From: Eutreptiella sp. 'Long Island Sound 2002'
Lineage: Eukaryota > Euglenozoa > Euglenophyceae > Eutreptiales > Eutreptiaceae
Direction: 5' to 3'
Length of the DNA stretch: 64,000 nt
Assembly: GCA_964036045.1 (NCBI GenBank)
Contig: OZ038379.1
Coordinates: 184,862,642 to 184,926,641 of the forward strand
Shown here: piece after piece, positions 20,940-32,617 of the stretch
How positions within the stretch are numbered: the stretch's first letter is position 1
Layout: every line of letters starts with the position of its first letter
The notes under the pieces: model-generated
Databases searched by the model: none
Told to the model about the DNA's origin: nothing
What the model saw: only the letters and a program-made list of their open reading frames with translations
Position numbers and translations under genes: made by a program

Positions 20940-22130
20940 TCACTTCCTTCGGCCTTTACACCCGTGCTTCTCCCTGTCAAACCACCAATGGTGGCCACCA
21001 CACTCCGGGCATGCCGTTTTTGGAGGGTTTTCGCAATTGACCCAGTCTCCTGTTTTCTTGCTGCGGAAGTGGCGCTTTCCGTCTATCCACTTGAACTCCG
21101 GCTGACTCGCGCTCCCCTGCGTGCCACCTCTGCTTTTGCGCTTTGAGTGGCGCCCCGATGAGCTGGAGCTTGCCGAGGATGATGTATCGGACTCACTGTC
21201 GCTGCTACTGTCCGTGGACGACGAATCCGAGTCGGAGGACCTGCGCCTCCCTTTTCCCCTCCGAGATGATCGGCGCTCCTTCATCTCCTTCTTTTTCTCC
21301 TTTCGCCTCTGTTTTTTGGCCTTCTTCTTGTTCCTCTTTTTGACCTCCTTTATTTTTGCCTTGACCGCGTCCTTACCCGACTTGTCGCAATCAAGGAGCA
21401 ATTGCCAAACATCGTCAATGATCGTGGACACCTCTGTCGCAGTCTGAGACTCCTCGGCCTCCATTAACCTCTCAACCAGGCGGCACAGTTTGACCGTCCA
21501 CCGCGGGGCCCCGGGCCTCTTTCTCATCCACCTGGCATTTTTGAAGCTGGGCTCCTTGTACGTCAGTTCGTCCTCCTCGTCCTCCTCAGCCGCGGCCGGC
21601 CCCCCACCTCCTTCGCGCTCACCGGCTCCGGCGCCCGCCTCCTCGTCCAGAGCCATACCACTATTGGTCTCGGGCTTAGCGTTCTTCCCCTGAGAGTGTC
21701 TCTCACCCTTGATCCCCACTCCTCCTCTCCTGCTCGCCGATTTTCCGGGCGGCTTGGCGATTAAGTCGCAGACAGCGAATCCGACGGCCGCCTCTTCCGC
21801 AGACAGGCTGAACGCAGTCACCTCTACTCCCCAGGCAAGTGTCAGCCCATACAGCAGCGCGTCGACGTACCGCTGCGGATCAGGGGATTGAAACGAGATC
21901 CCCAGCGTCTCATGGAAGGTCTTGGCCAGCTTCACCGCACTCCAGCTGACTCCGTCCCGAGACCATCCTGCCACGCCCGCCACAAGCACCTCTGTACGAT
22001 GCTGAAGCGGGATCATACGGGCCATCCAGGGCGTCTGAATCAGGTGGGCCCATGCTGTTGACTTCGCCGCGGGGTCCTCGTCTTTTAGACGTCTCCAGTC
22101 CCAAGCCCCATCATTTTTGGCCGAGCCCAT
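20940..22130 (-). CDS. PAT element Gag-like protein
   Basis: 396 residues from an ATG five to ten bases inside A1. Residues 1-130 look globular and may form the capsid-like part. 160-190 are Gly/Ala/Glu-rich. 258-300 are strongly Lys/Arg-rich, followed by a Ser/Asp-rich stretch (300-325) and an RS-like KRKSRGG segment. The C terminus holds a Cys/His knuckle, C374-x2-C377, H380/H381, H389, C391, suited to nucleic-acid binding. It is the first frame of the element and ends 109 bases before the recombinase ATG. Assignment as Gag rests on position, basic charge and knuckle, not on recognisable capsid homology. Confidence 0.75.
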   Translation of the reverse strand: MGSAKNDGAWDWRRLKDEDPAAKSTAWAHLIQTPWMARMIPLQHRTEVLVAGVAGWSRDGVSWSAVKLAKTFHETLGISFQSPDPQRYVDALLYGLTLAWGVEVTAFSLSAEEAAVGFAVCDLIAKPPGKSASRRGGVGIKGERHSQGKNAKPETNSGMALDEEAGAGAGEREGGGGPAAAEEDEEDELTYKEPSFKNARWMRKRPGAPRWTVKLCRLVERLMEAEESQTATEVSTIIDDVWQLLLDCDKSGKDAVKAKIKEVKKRNKKKAKKQRRKEKKKEMKERRSSRRGKGRRRSSDSDSSSTDSSSDSESDTSSSASSSSSGRHSKRKSRGGTQGSASQPEFKWIDGKRHFRSKKTGDWVNCENPPKTACPECGGHHWWFDREKHGCKGRRK

Positions 22131-22139
22131 TGGATGACC

Positions 22140-22277
22140 CGATGTACCCCCGCCTTTAAATTATAAAAAGGCTAATGAGGGGAGGAGGGAGGAGGGGAAG
22201 CAGGACAGGGGGGGGGGGGGGTGCTGGGGGCCCGGTGGCAGAACTTTCGTTACCCCGCTGCGCTATACTAACTGCAG
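22140..22277 (-). repeat. PAT element repeat A1 (5' terminus)
   Basis: 138 bases matching 17708-17846 except for a G-run length difference and about two substitutions. The 5' end is CTGCAG. It contains a G/C-rich tract and a TATA-like stretch close to the gag start. Confidence 0.93.
22158..22167 (-). promoter_or_regulatory. TATA-like box in repeat A1
   Basis: TTTATAATTT on the minus strand lies 28-37 bases upstream of the gag ATG. At usual TATA spacing transcription would begin very near the ATG, leaving almost no leader. The copy in A2 points towards the 3' end. Function is inferred from position. Confidence 0.35.
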
Positions 22278-22347
22278 TCTTCAATGGTACATAGAGGACC
22301 CACTGTAGGCCTGTAGGCTAGAAGCCTGTCAGGCCGGGCGCGCGGGA

Positions 22348-22369
22348 GCACTTATTGCTTGCTAACTTG
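22348..22369. repeat. 22-base direct repeat, right of PAT element
   Basis: Exact match to 17171-17192. Confidence 0.7.
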
Positions 22370-23051
22370 CTTGCTTTCTGAAACTTTTCTTAGTGTGAAG
22401 TCTTCGTTTTCAACAGCAGCACCATCTGAACCCCCAAAGAAGTGCTCACATCTTAGTCCTGCACATTCAAAAAAAACAAAAGGCCTGCACCCTGAAGTTT
22501 CGTTCCTTATGCCTGAAGTTTTGTCCCACCGCTGTGCAGCCACAATTCTTGAACAAAATAAAACGCCGTGTCAGAAAAGGTTAGACTGGGTAATGGTCGG
22601 TGCAATAGGCGGTTGTTTGGCACAGGTAGACATCAGACCACAGATCAAACTGCAAGGTGTGGTCTCTTGGGCTTGCATAGAGGGTGCCTCAACGCACCGC
22701 GTGCCCGCACCGCTCGCTTTAGCCCGCGTCAAGCGTCAAGAGTCGGATTATTGCACCACTTTTTCAGGTAACAACGCCATTGTCATGATCACTCTCTGAG
22801 GCACTGTCCAACACCGGCAGCACATCATTGTCGCCATCTTGCGGCAATGGCGGCAGTGGCGCAACGTGGAGGGTCTCAGCACACTCTTGAGCGTCAACTC
22901 CAGGTGCCGCAGGTGCTGCACCCCTAATGTCGGCGGTAGGCGGTGGGGACAGACCACGGTCGGAATCCGGAGAGTCCGCACGAACAATGGTGGTGATACT
23001 GTGTATGCCATGAGCGCTCATAACTGATGGCGACACACTCTCGGAAGGACG

Positions 23052-23170
23052 AGAGGCCCACAACAGTGGCAGGCACACGTTCCCCTGTGGTGCCTCTCAA
23101 ATAAAAGACACTACTGCCGGGCGCCAAAAGGTCAGCATTCATTGCCATGTGTCCTGTTGAAAGCAAAGGA
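23052..23170. repeat. Dispersed repeat also in the long duplication
   Basis: Diverged direct copy of 3005-3120 (and 27429-27544): both read GTGGCRGGCACACG, then a short variable part, then AAGACAC and GCCAAAAG. Confidence 0.75.
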
Positions 23171-23409
23171 GGTGAAACCGAAAATTTCGAATCTACAAGG
23201 TGCCCTACTGCCCAACCTGGGACCCCAACATGCTAGATCCCACGCAAACACAACAATTGGGCACCAAAATGCGATGCTCAAGCCCCTATGACCGCTTTGG
23301 GGCAACATTCCATGGTACCGCCATTCTACGCCAACCGGGCTAAAGTTGCACGGCGCGCCCGCACCGCATGCGAGGCACCCTCATAGGGGTGCGGGACAAG
23401 GGGCAAAGG

Positions 23410-23545
23410 TGGCAGGTGACGTTGCAATCACAACAAAGCAATGTACCCTTCTTCAGGTACCCTTCTTCAGGCACAGAAAAGTGAGACATTTGGTGTCTGA
23501 AAGAATGGTGGCCCGCCTTGGGCACAGAGGGAGGCCTCTGTTGGT
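23410..23545. repeat. Dispersed repeat, member 1
   Basis: Shares ATGTACCCTTCTTC, GTGAGACATT and GTCTGAAAGAATGGTGGCC with 23855-23950. The right part matches 2066-2114. It includes an internal 15-base tandem duplication (GTACCCTTCTTCAGG). Confidence 0.75.
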
Positions 23546-23854
23546 CTAATGTGGAGGAAGAGTGACCAATACAGTCTCATCCAAACGCTCAGGCATTACC
23601 ACAACAATATAAAAGGCACGGGCCCGGGCAGGAGGGCATGCGCTCAGAGGTGACAGACTGGCTGGTAGCCAGCACGACCCTCTGAGGGATCCTGGATCTT
23701 TGCGACCACATTGTGTTAGGCGGTCTGCCGCAGCAGGAACACTGCCGCATCTGTCAGGCCGTCCCGTGCGACTGTACATTGGTCGATGATATGCAAGGCA
23801 AAGGAGTTGAAAGGTCTGGTCTCTTGGGATGGCAGAAGGGGCACGAGGTGATCT

Positions 23855-23950
23855 GGCAATCACGACAAAGTAATGTACCCTTCTTCGGGCAAGCAATAGA
23901 AGGTGAGACATTGGATGTCTGAAAGAATGGTGGCCGGTATCAGGCACAGA
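23855..23950. repeat. Dispersed repeat, member 2
   Basis: Diverged direct copy of 23410-23545. Confidence 0.75.
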
Positions 23951-24561
23951 GCTGTTGGGACTGGATGTTGTACACTGAGTCATACACAATATCGTCTAAA
24001 TGGGGACTTGGGAAAACAGCTAATCTGATCACCAACTAATAAAACATGCAGCTGCTTGCTGTGGGTCCAAGCACAGGGGGGTGTTTGCCCAGCGTGCTGT
24101 CTTTGCATTAGGCAGTCTACCGCAGCAGGAACCCTGCCACACCTGTCAGGAAGCGCTCTGAGCTGCTGTACATTGGTTGATGAAATAGGAGCAAGGCAAA
24201 GGAGTTGAAAGGTGTGATCTCTTGGGATTGCATGGGTTGAGGGAGAGGGCACCGGCGGCAGGTGGCCTGGCAGTCTCGGCAAAACAGTGCTTGTGTTTTT
24301 GGCACTCATAGATCTGGCCTCAATCCTGCGCTACTGTCGAAAGTGATGTGGAAGTAAGTACAAATGCTTTCGGAAGAGATGTGAGGTCCATTTTCATCCT
24401 GGGCATGCAAACGGGCGTCAGCTCAAGAATGGGTCCCCTTGTGTTCCCATTACATGTCGGTGTTGGGAAGGAATGCATTTTATTGGGCATAGGCCTTGGG
24501 CTTGGCAGCGCTGGATCCGGCCAGTGCTTCCCAGATGGGTCACGTTGGCCAGGCACCTCCT

Positions 24562-27500
24562 ATTCCGACAGAGCTAGAGGCTCCGCTGCTGGCTCACTTC
24601 AGGTCTGTTCTGCTTGGCCATGGCCTGTCCCGCTGTGCACCACCCTGTGAGTGGGCTGCATGCTGCACACCATCGCGTGGTGTTGCAACGGCAGAGGCTG
24701 ACAAGGGGGGAAGGGGGCATCCCCATCCATGCGTGCCAGCCCTGGCACTGTCCAGCGGTGCCTGACTGACCTTGGTTCACCTGTGGTTCCGAGCCAGAGG
24801 ACTCAGAATGTGGAAAAAGGTGTTGGGTGCTATTTATCATCTAAGAAATGAAGAAAACACAAGGAAAATGGGTACATCATTACAAGGCACTGAAATCTCT
24901 CGGAATCAAGGATCAGCGCTGTCCAGTGCTACGACTGTACTTGCTGGAAATGTGTACATTTGCTGTGATTGGACAATCACAGTAAAGTGATGTACCCATC
25001 TTCGGGCAGGCATACCTGCCGCTCCCCTGGGGGAAAGATGAAAGACCTGTGACACGAAGCAAGACATGCATGCAGGGAGCGCAGGGACATGCATGCATGA
25101 TCCACAAAATGACCGGCATATTGTTTGTTGAGATGCGTGTTCAGGTCTACTGAGAGACAGGCACTGTGTGCCATTTTTTCTGGCGCGAGAAATTTACTTT
25201 GAAGAGCTGCACATCAAGGGGGTCGGCCTGTTCAAATTCTAGAACCCAACCGGGTGCGAAAACTTTCGGGGGTCTGGAGGGGGGGTGGGGGGGGAGGGGG
25301 TAGGTGGGTCGGCCGGTCAGCCGCCGGGGTCCCCAGGGAGGGGTCGGTGGGTACCCCAACATACGTACCTCAAAATGATCCCTATGGGGGTGTTTTCGCA
25401 CAGCGCCAATTATTCCGTTGTTTATCCCGGGAGCACCTCTGAAAACCACCCACCTACAGAAGCGTGCATGATCCATTCAAAACAGCATCGGGGGTGCAGA
25501 ATTCAGGACCCTCGGACCCGTGGCAAGCACCAGACTAAAACAAAAAATTCCGGGTGTACCAGCAGGGAGTGTAGGGTGCAGAATTCAGGACCCTGGGACA
25601 GTGCCTACCGGTGGTGAAAAACAGCCGACTTTTCGCACAGCGCGGGCACAGCGCGAGCACAGCGCACGGTGCGCCCCCCATGATGCGCTGATCATTTTGA
25701 ACATACACAACTGGGGTAAAAAGAATTTTCAGGAAAATTTTTGCCCATTAGCTCAGGCTCCCATCAGCCAGGGTCCGACCTGGAGGTCAGGTCGGGGGTG
25801 AAAATTTTCTTTTTGTGTTTGAATTCTCCACAAAATTCTGAGTATTTTGAGTATAGACACATAGGGTGGAAAAAAAATGCCCCCTCAGGAGGGCAAAAAA
25901 AAAATTTTCGGCGCCTTTGCCGCCGACACTTTCCCCCAAAATCTCCAATTGGAGAAAGACGGGTTCAAAAACTTTGGGGGCTCTGGAGGGGGAGGGGGGG
26001 GGGGGAGGGGGGATCTGGAATTCGAACAGGCCGCCCCCCTTGCTGCACATGCTCAACAGGCACCAGCCCCTGTGGCAAGCATCCTGGTGCAGGTACATCA
26101 CCAGAGCACTTATATGTGACGGACCAGTAATCAGCACTACCCTCTGAGGGTCCCAAAATCTTGGCAGGCACAACACTACCTCAGAATGTTGGAAACTGAC
26201 AACAGCACCAGCTGGGCATGTGTCAATATGATCGACATACATGGCCGAACTTGCGAAAAACTAAATGTCCTACATGAGACAGGGTACAGGGTACTGCCTT
26301 GAATGAAACAGGGTGCAGGGTATTGCCTTGCATGATACAGGGTACAGGGTTCTGCCAATACTACAGAGGAAGGTGTCTGGTGATCAGCCAAGCCCTCGCA
26401 GTGGTGGGCCAACCGGTAGATGAAAATCCGAGACCTGTATGTCCGCAGGTGCACAAGCTAAGATGCAGCGAAAGTGACAAGTGTGGCTTCTCATGTGTAG
26501 TGTGTCGAAAAGAGGAGAACCTCAATATCCAACCTTGCATTGACTTATATAATCTTATCTACATGCTTGGAAATGGGGGAAACAGCGGACTTGAGCCGAA
26601 CCAACTGACAAAAAGCAGCTGCTTGCTGTGGGTCCGTGGGGAGATGTGAATATCCTTGCTTCAGCTTCCAGATCGTCTATTGAGAAGCGGGCTCAGTATG
26701 ACACTTTGTCTGGCGTGAACAGTGCACCTTGAAGAACTGAACATGCTCAAAGAGGACTGAATTAGGTTCTCCAGCCTGCCTGGTCATGGTGCACAACGTC
26801 ACCAGAGCGCTCACAGGTGACGGACTGGTATTCAGCACCACGCTCTGAGTCACCCTGGGTCTTCACGACCAACAACGGTGAGCGCTAGAAATGCACACTA
26901 GGACCCCTATGGGACATGGCCAACAGTGAAACGGAAAAATGTGTTGCCATGGATGCAAGAAGGCATTGACAAGACAATGCACCAATGCTGCACAGTGCAT
27001 GCCTGATGTGCCACACAGAAGAGGGACCTCAGTTCACCTCCCCTCCCCCCAACCTACGCACCCCCCCCTTGTGAGCTGGTTTTCAGGCACGCATGAGTTT
27101 GAGAAGCAAAAGCTGGCAAAGAAGATCCGAGTCTTGGCTGCAGACCACTTTTCAAAGAGGTATCAAAACCATGATGGTACCACATGAGTGTTGCAGAAGC
27201 TGTGAGCAGCTGCTTTGAGGGTGCTGCAACACATCACGCACCGCACCGCACGCACCGCGCGCACCAGAGGACGCAAAGCTTTAGTGCAATGTGCCATGTG
27301 CACCCTTTCGGAAGGTAGGCAGGGACGGATTTGGTAGCCATGTGTAGAAGTGCACATGGACTGATTAGGAATGGCCAGGAATGGCCACACTGCTCATATT
27401 GGATTGCCACACAATCTGCCTTTGATGGTGAGCCCACAATGGTGGCGGGCACACGCTCGTTGGTAGTGCCTCAAAGATAGAAGACACCAGTGCCTGGTGC

Positions 27501-29904
27501 CAAAAGTTCGGAATTCATGGACATGTAATCTGTGGGGAGAAACGACATTGAAATGGGAATTTTTGTGCATGCATCATCACCACCTCCCCCCAGATACTGC
27601 CCCCAAAGCGTGTTTTACCCATACACACCAATAGCATCACCCAACCATGGCATATAGTGCACACTGGCCACGTTTCAGCAACTTTTAGTGAGAGCATATA
27701 TTGTGTGCGCGCCGGGCTGACGTTGCACCGCGCGCCGCACCGCGCGGTCAGCACCCTCTTTGTCGATGAAGCAGCGGTACAATGCACCTAAAAACTTTGT
27801 TTCTTTGTTCAAGGTTCACAGCTATCCTACCTGCTCAACTGTCGAGCGAAAAATAGGATACCTCAAACACCACAACGGGCCAGGCCCACCCCATCCAGAT
27901 GGGCCTCAGTCCCCGCAGCTCGGGATATCTTGGGTTGTTGCGTGTAAATGGTACCGCTACTGTTTCGTGCCAGAGAATGAGGCACCACTTGCCTGGGTAC
28001 CGCCATTGTTGGCGACAGGCAGAATAGAGCCCCCCCAAAAGGGGGCGGGGGGGGGGGGGGGCTGTCTCTCCAATTTTTGCAGACAATACAAGCAAACCTT
28101 TACTTTGTTAGGGGGTGGGGGGCGCTGACCAAGATGAGCCGGCAAGGCCTGCCCAATGTATGGCAATCAAGATAGCTCTCAGAATCAAAATTCAGAGCTG
28201 TCCACTTCTGCGATTGTCCCACAGAGGACCGTGGTGACTGTCTACAAGCAAACAAATTTTTTTTTGCAACAGGCCTGCGCTGAGTAGCGATAAGGCTCTC
28301 GGGTTCACAACCCGGTCTCTGCATCAGTGCTGCAGGGCGCAGTACAGTCACCCCATATATCGTGTGGCCAGAAGGCAAACCTGGATTTGTGCCTGCAGAG
28401 AATACCAATGCATGGTAGTGCAGTGGGTACTGCCACGCCGAAGCAACCCAAAAGTTCAGGGATTCATGGATTCAACAAGTATGCATGGAGGTTCTTACTT
28501 TCGTACTTTCATAAATGACGGTTACACACAAACATGTCTGCTGTCTTCTAACTGCAATACCAAGCAAGCGGAATGGCACTCCACGCACCGGGTTAGGGGT
28601 CTCAACGGTGCAGCTACAGTGTAGGCGATGGGGGACAAGTGACTGACTGACCTGACTGTCACCCCGCACTTGCCCAACATAGGTGGTGACTGTCTACAAG
28701 CAAACACATTGACCCTAAAACAAGGCCGTTTTTTGCACCCCCTCACATTTCAATGTGTGCGGTGGTTTTGGATGTGTGTTGGGTGTGTGGATGATTCCAA
28801 CTCCGTCCAGCATAAACGCAAAGCCGATATGCCCACTTGGCATGAAATAAACAAATATTGATATGGACACCTGTCAAGAGCAGGTTGCAGCTAGAGTGCA
28901 CGCAGGGCCATTTCATCATGCGCTCACGCTGACTATGCATGATCACGTCTGTCCAAGGTACATACAAGAATTTTTGCTTCGTGCCGAGTGTGCGTACCGC
29001 TTCGTCTCCCTGTATGGGCTCACCTCTTCCTCTTGACACGGTTTCGTTTTTGTTTTTGCTCTGGGGTTGATTTTGACCCCATCATCCATTTGGATGAAAG
29101 CAGCTTGAGAAATGCAGGACAACAAAACAGATGTTTTGAAATTATGCGTCCAACTGGGCTACCAGAAGGCACGCCCTGCGAACTGATATCGCTTGCCTTC
29201 TTTGTCAAGGCCAGGGAGGTCTTTTGCATCCCCCTCAAAAAAAAAACCAGCAACCAGGTCATCAAACAGGGGAGTGGTGACGTTTCAGCAAGAAGGAGAA
29301 CAAGAAAACAGAAACCGGGCGCTAAGCGCCCGGAAGAAAAACTTTTCATACTCGTCAAAAAAAAGTCTGTTAATGTCCCGGAAAAAATTCTGAAGGAACG
29401 GAACAAGAATCAGAAACTGCCGGGATTTCCCACTGCCGTGTCGGGCCAGGGCCAGGCATTACGGACATGTTGTTTGTGCGTCTACACCCACTGGTAGATG
29501 GACGCTGGGGTTGGGTCATTCTTTTTGGTTCTGACACCGACGCAGTCTGGAAAAAGTCCGGTGTTGCACAGAGGAATCGCATCCTGGAAACCATTTACAA
29601 GTTGAGCCACCGGCGTCCCACCTCCCCCGTGATCAGCGCCCCAAAGGTGCGCCATAAAAGCTGAACGAGTATGCGAGGGGGGGGAGGGGGGGCGGTGCGG
29701 TTGTCCCACAAAGGGATGTGGTAGCGGACATGACACATGGTGAAGATGGCCTGAACCCGATATCAAGAAATGCAGCAGGGGGCTGCCACACCCGAGGCAT
29801 CTCGGTGTGCTGCTGGGGCACAAGAAAGGCTTGGGGCTGAGGGGGAACCCTTGCACGTCGCGCGCACTGCGCGCTACTTTTAGAGTGGATTCCCCTGTGA
29901 AGAA
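24562..29904 (+). repeat. Long duplication, copy 2
   Basis: Near-identical direct copy of 1-5480 lacking the 137-base block of copy 1. It begins right after AGGCACCTCCT and ends at GTGAAGAA. Substitutions against copy 1 include 25382 (T for C), 25409 (A for G), 26957 (A for G), 27178 (T for C), 27703 (G for A) and 29346 (T for C). The very low divergence, with no purifying pattern and no recognisable gene, means either a recent segmental duplication or two haplotypes placed in one contig. Confidence 0.97.
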
Positions 29905-32617
29905 CCCCCATGCCGACCCTTTCCAAACACCCTCAAAATTAGGCCACTGTAGCTACCCAAATGCCCCTAAATTTAAGTCACTCAAACTACCCTAGCTCAA
30001 GACAAATGCAAGCTACCTTCCCTTTATATAAGACATCATGCAAAATGCGCAAAGCCACGCACATATCCTCTTTTTTGTTCAATCGAAAGCTCACTCACCC
30101 TACCAGCTAGTCCCAAAGCCGCGTGTGTGTCCACCCCATCCTCAACTGGACCGGGGGGCAAAATTTCTTGCAGGAGGGAATCCACGTCAACTTCTGTTTT
30201 CAACTTGTGGTACAACCACGCTTCCTCATCAGCAGGGATGCGGCCTCGCATAGGGCATTCGACTGTGGTCAGGCAAAAACCGGGCAGTCTGTCACGTCAA
30301 CTTGAGGGGCCACGCCAAAGCATGGGAGTCCATCACCCCAACTCAAGGGCCAACACCAAAGTGTGGGAGTCCCTGGTGAAGATGAGCGAAAAAAATGTAA
30401 AAAGGGGTGGAAATGGGTGAAAGTGGGTGAAAATCCAAAAATGCCATATCCCCAATGTGGAAGAAGCATCAAAACCTATGCTAGGGGCAACAATGATGTC
30501 CCTAGTATCACAAAGTATGGTTCTCCAGTACGGCTATACGCCCAAATAGTTGCACTGCGCGCGCACTGCGCTCAGGGCGCCCCCTGAGGAAGACAGTGGT
30601 GTGCGATGCAGAGGACCTTGATTGCCAGCACATCACATGGTCGGCAACGACGGCCGGGCTGGCAACACTGTCCGTACGGCGTGGGCTCCCAAAGGGGTGG
30701 GGTCGTCTGGTGACGATGAGATCCGTTGGGGGCCAGAGGCCGGAGGATTGGGTGTTCCGGGGCGTTTCCTCAGATGGGGTACCACGGCAGCACCGGTGCA
30801 AAAAAAGCCCCCATAATGGCCAGGCCACGACTTACCATTACCGAGCGGGGGAGGGGGGGAGGCGGAATGGCAGCCTGCGTTCCTCCGCCTGGCCCACCCA
30901 CCCACCCACCCACCCACACCAGAGAATTTCTTTTCCGCGGGAAAAAAAAAATGAAACTTATCAACGGCGCCCGAAATTGGAGGCCGATTGTTGGCACACA
31001 AACTTTTTTTGGCCTCTGACCCACCAGCCCAATCGCTGGGCAATACGTGAAAGCCTTCGGCGGGTGCGCCAGTGGTATGCCCGCAGCAATGCATGTCCCA
31101 TGCATGTGTTTGGGACTGTCGCATGTTCTGGGAATGGATACGATGCTGGTGGATCTAAGCGGACTGGCAGGACTTTGCTGAAGGCGAAACACAGAGACAG
31201 GACCCCTCAGTGCCTTTGTTTTTCAATTTTTTGGGGGTCCAAGCCATGGCAAGCTGGCGAAGCCCGCTCACCAGAAGGCACTCGAGAAATCTCTCGGAGT
31301 CAAGGATCAGAGCTGCCCAATGATACGATAGGACCCCTCAGCGCCTTTCGTGCTGGAGGGTTGCACGTGCATGGCTTTTATTGAGCCTGACATGCACCTG
31401 CTGTTCGACGCACAATGAATTGTGAGACGAGGGGTGGCAATGACGGGCCTGAAGAACTGTGGCTCTACTGTGGCGCCACACACTTCTACTTCTACCGCTA
31501 CTTCACGTCGCCGCATCGTCGTTTAGACACACCAGGGGACTTTTTCTCCTTGACTACTACGACATGCAGGAGGAGACATGTCACACAATCGAAGAACAAA
31601 TGTGGGTTCAACCCCTGCATGTTTGAAGGCATCGTTCCATGAAAGCCATCACCACTGCCGCTGTAGTAGAGAAAACTCAGCGCACTGAACGGTACCCTGA
31701 CATAGCGCCGCCATGGAAAAGAAGGGTGTGGGCTAACTGTACGCGCTCAGCAAGTACATCAGCTGAAACCCCTGAAATGACATGGACGGTGCCGCCCGCG
31801 CACCGCGCGCACCGCGCACACTGCATCATTGAAGGATCCTGGGTTTTGCGCCATGCTGCAAAGCATAGCCCCAAGACTTCAAACGGAGCAACGTGGTGAC
31901 TTGCGGCGCACATGCGCATCAGGGTTCACGGATGCAGCTAAACGCACATGCGCTGGTGCACTCTGTCCACCGCGCGCACCGCGCGGGCGGCACCCTCATG
32001 GATCAGGAGGCGACGCTGGCTGCAGTGCATCTGAGCATGTGCATCTTGGGAGGAAAACGTTTCGGAGCTGGTGTGTATGGTGCATCAGGACGTCGGGTTA
32101 GGTTGCGAATAGCTTTGGCCTGCTTTTTTGAGGAGAGGTTCTTGGTGAGCATCTGCTTTATTCGACGCATAGCCGGCAGTGTGGCTGCAGGCACAGGAGA
32201 GGGTGGAGAAAAAGGCGCAGCAAAATGCACCTGATCTCGAATTTTTTTATTGGATTGGGTTGAATTTCTGTCAAGTCTGAAATCAATCTTGGGATTCTGG
32301 AAATCAACTTTGGAAATCTGGATGTTGCCTTTTTTCATGGGACAACCAATCAAGCTTCAGAGCTGTCCAGTCCCACGATGATCCCACAGATGACCGTGGT
32401 AGCGGATCTGACACGTAGTGAGGATTACATGCAGTGGGAGACTGCCACGCCCGCGGGCTTCCCAGCGTGCCTGAGGCACAAAGACTGAAGGCTGAAAAAC
32501 ACAGCGGAGTATAAAGTACAGTTGAGTGGGCGTGAATTTTGGAGTTCTGGATGTCTGTCTGCCTCGACAGCCTTACACCACCCCAGGGTGGCAGTATGCT
32601 CTCAGAAAGACAAGTAA
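29905..32617. other. Anonymous region, no gene recognised
   Basis: It starts at the right edge of duplication copy 2. Open frames up to 262 codons (30596-31384) cross low-complexity parts such as CCCACCCACC and carry no known domain. Several GCGC-rich clusters occur (about 30552-30575, 31795-31820, 31968-31992). Confidence 0.5.

Larger units (their letters stand above)
17529..22277 (-). mobile_element. PAT-like DIRS-order retrotransposon, apparently complete
   Basis: Read on the minus strand the order is A1 (22277-22140), three frames for gag, tyrosine recombinase and RT/RNase H, then B1 (17920-17847), A2 (17846-17708) and B2 (17604-17530). This split direct-repeat order is the structure of PAT/Kangaroo-type elements, which integrate with a tyrosine recombinase and make no target-site duplication. 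There is no DDE integrase or aspartic protease. All three frames are open and the A copies differ at very few positions, so the insertion looks recent. About 100 bases separate A2 and B2. Length is 4.75 kb. Confidence 0.92.
22278..24561. other. Anonymous region rich in dispersed repeats
   Basis: No recognisable gene. 23052-23170 is a diverged copy of 3005-3120. 23410-23545 and 23855-23950 are diverged copies of one another and share TCTTCRGGCA-type cores with about 410-450. 23763-23835 and 24160-24235 share AGGCAAAGGAGTTGAAAGG. The region therefore holds at least three old repeat families that also occur inside the long duplication. Confidence 0.7.

Noticed and set aside
19712-21105. 429-codon minus frame and 459-codon plus frame over the recombinase region
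   Set aside because: Both are GC-rich shadow frames of the recombinase, gag and RT genes; only the 327-codon frame carries the recombinase motifs.
17529-22277. LTR retrotransposon
   Set aside because: A tyrosine recombinase replaces the DDE integrase and the repeats are split as A1-B1-A2-B2.
30596-31384. 262-codon plus-strand frame
   Set aside because: It crosses CCCACC low complexity and lacks any recognisable domain or coding-like pattern.
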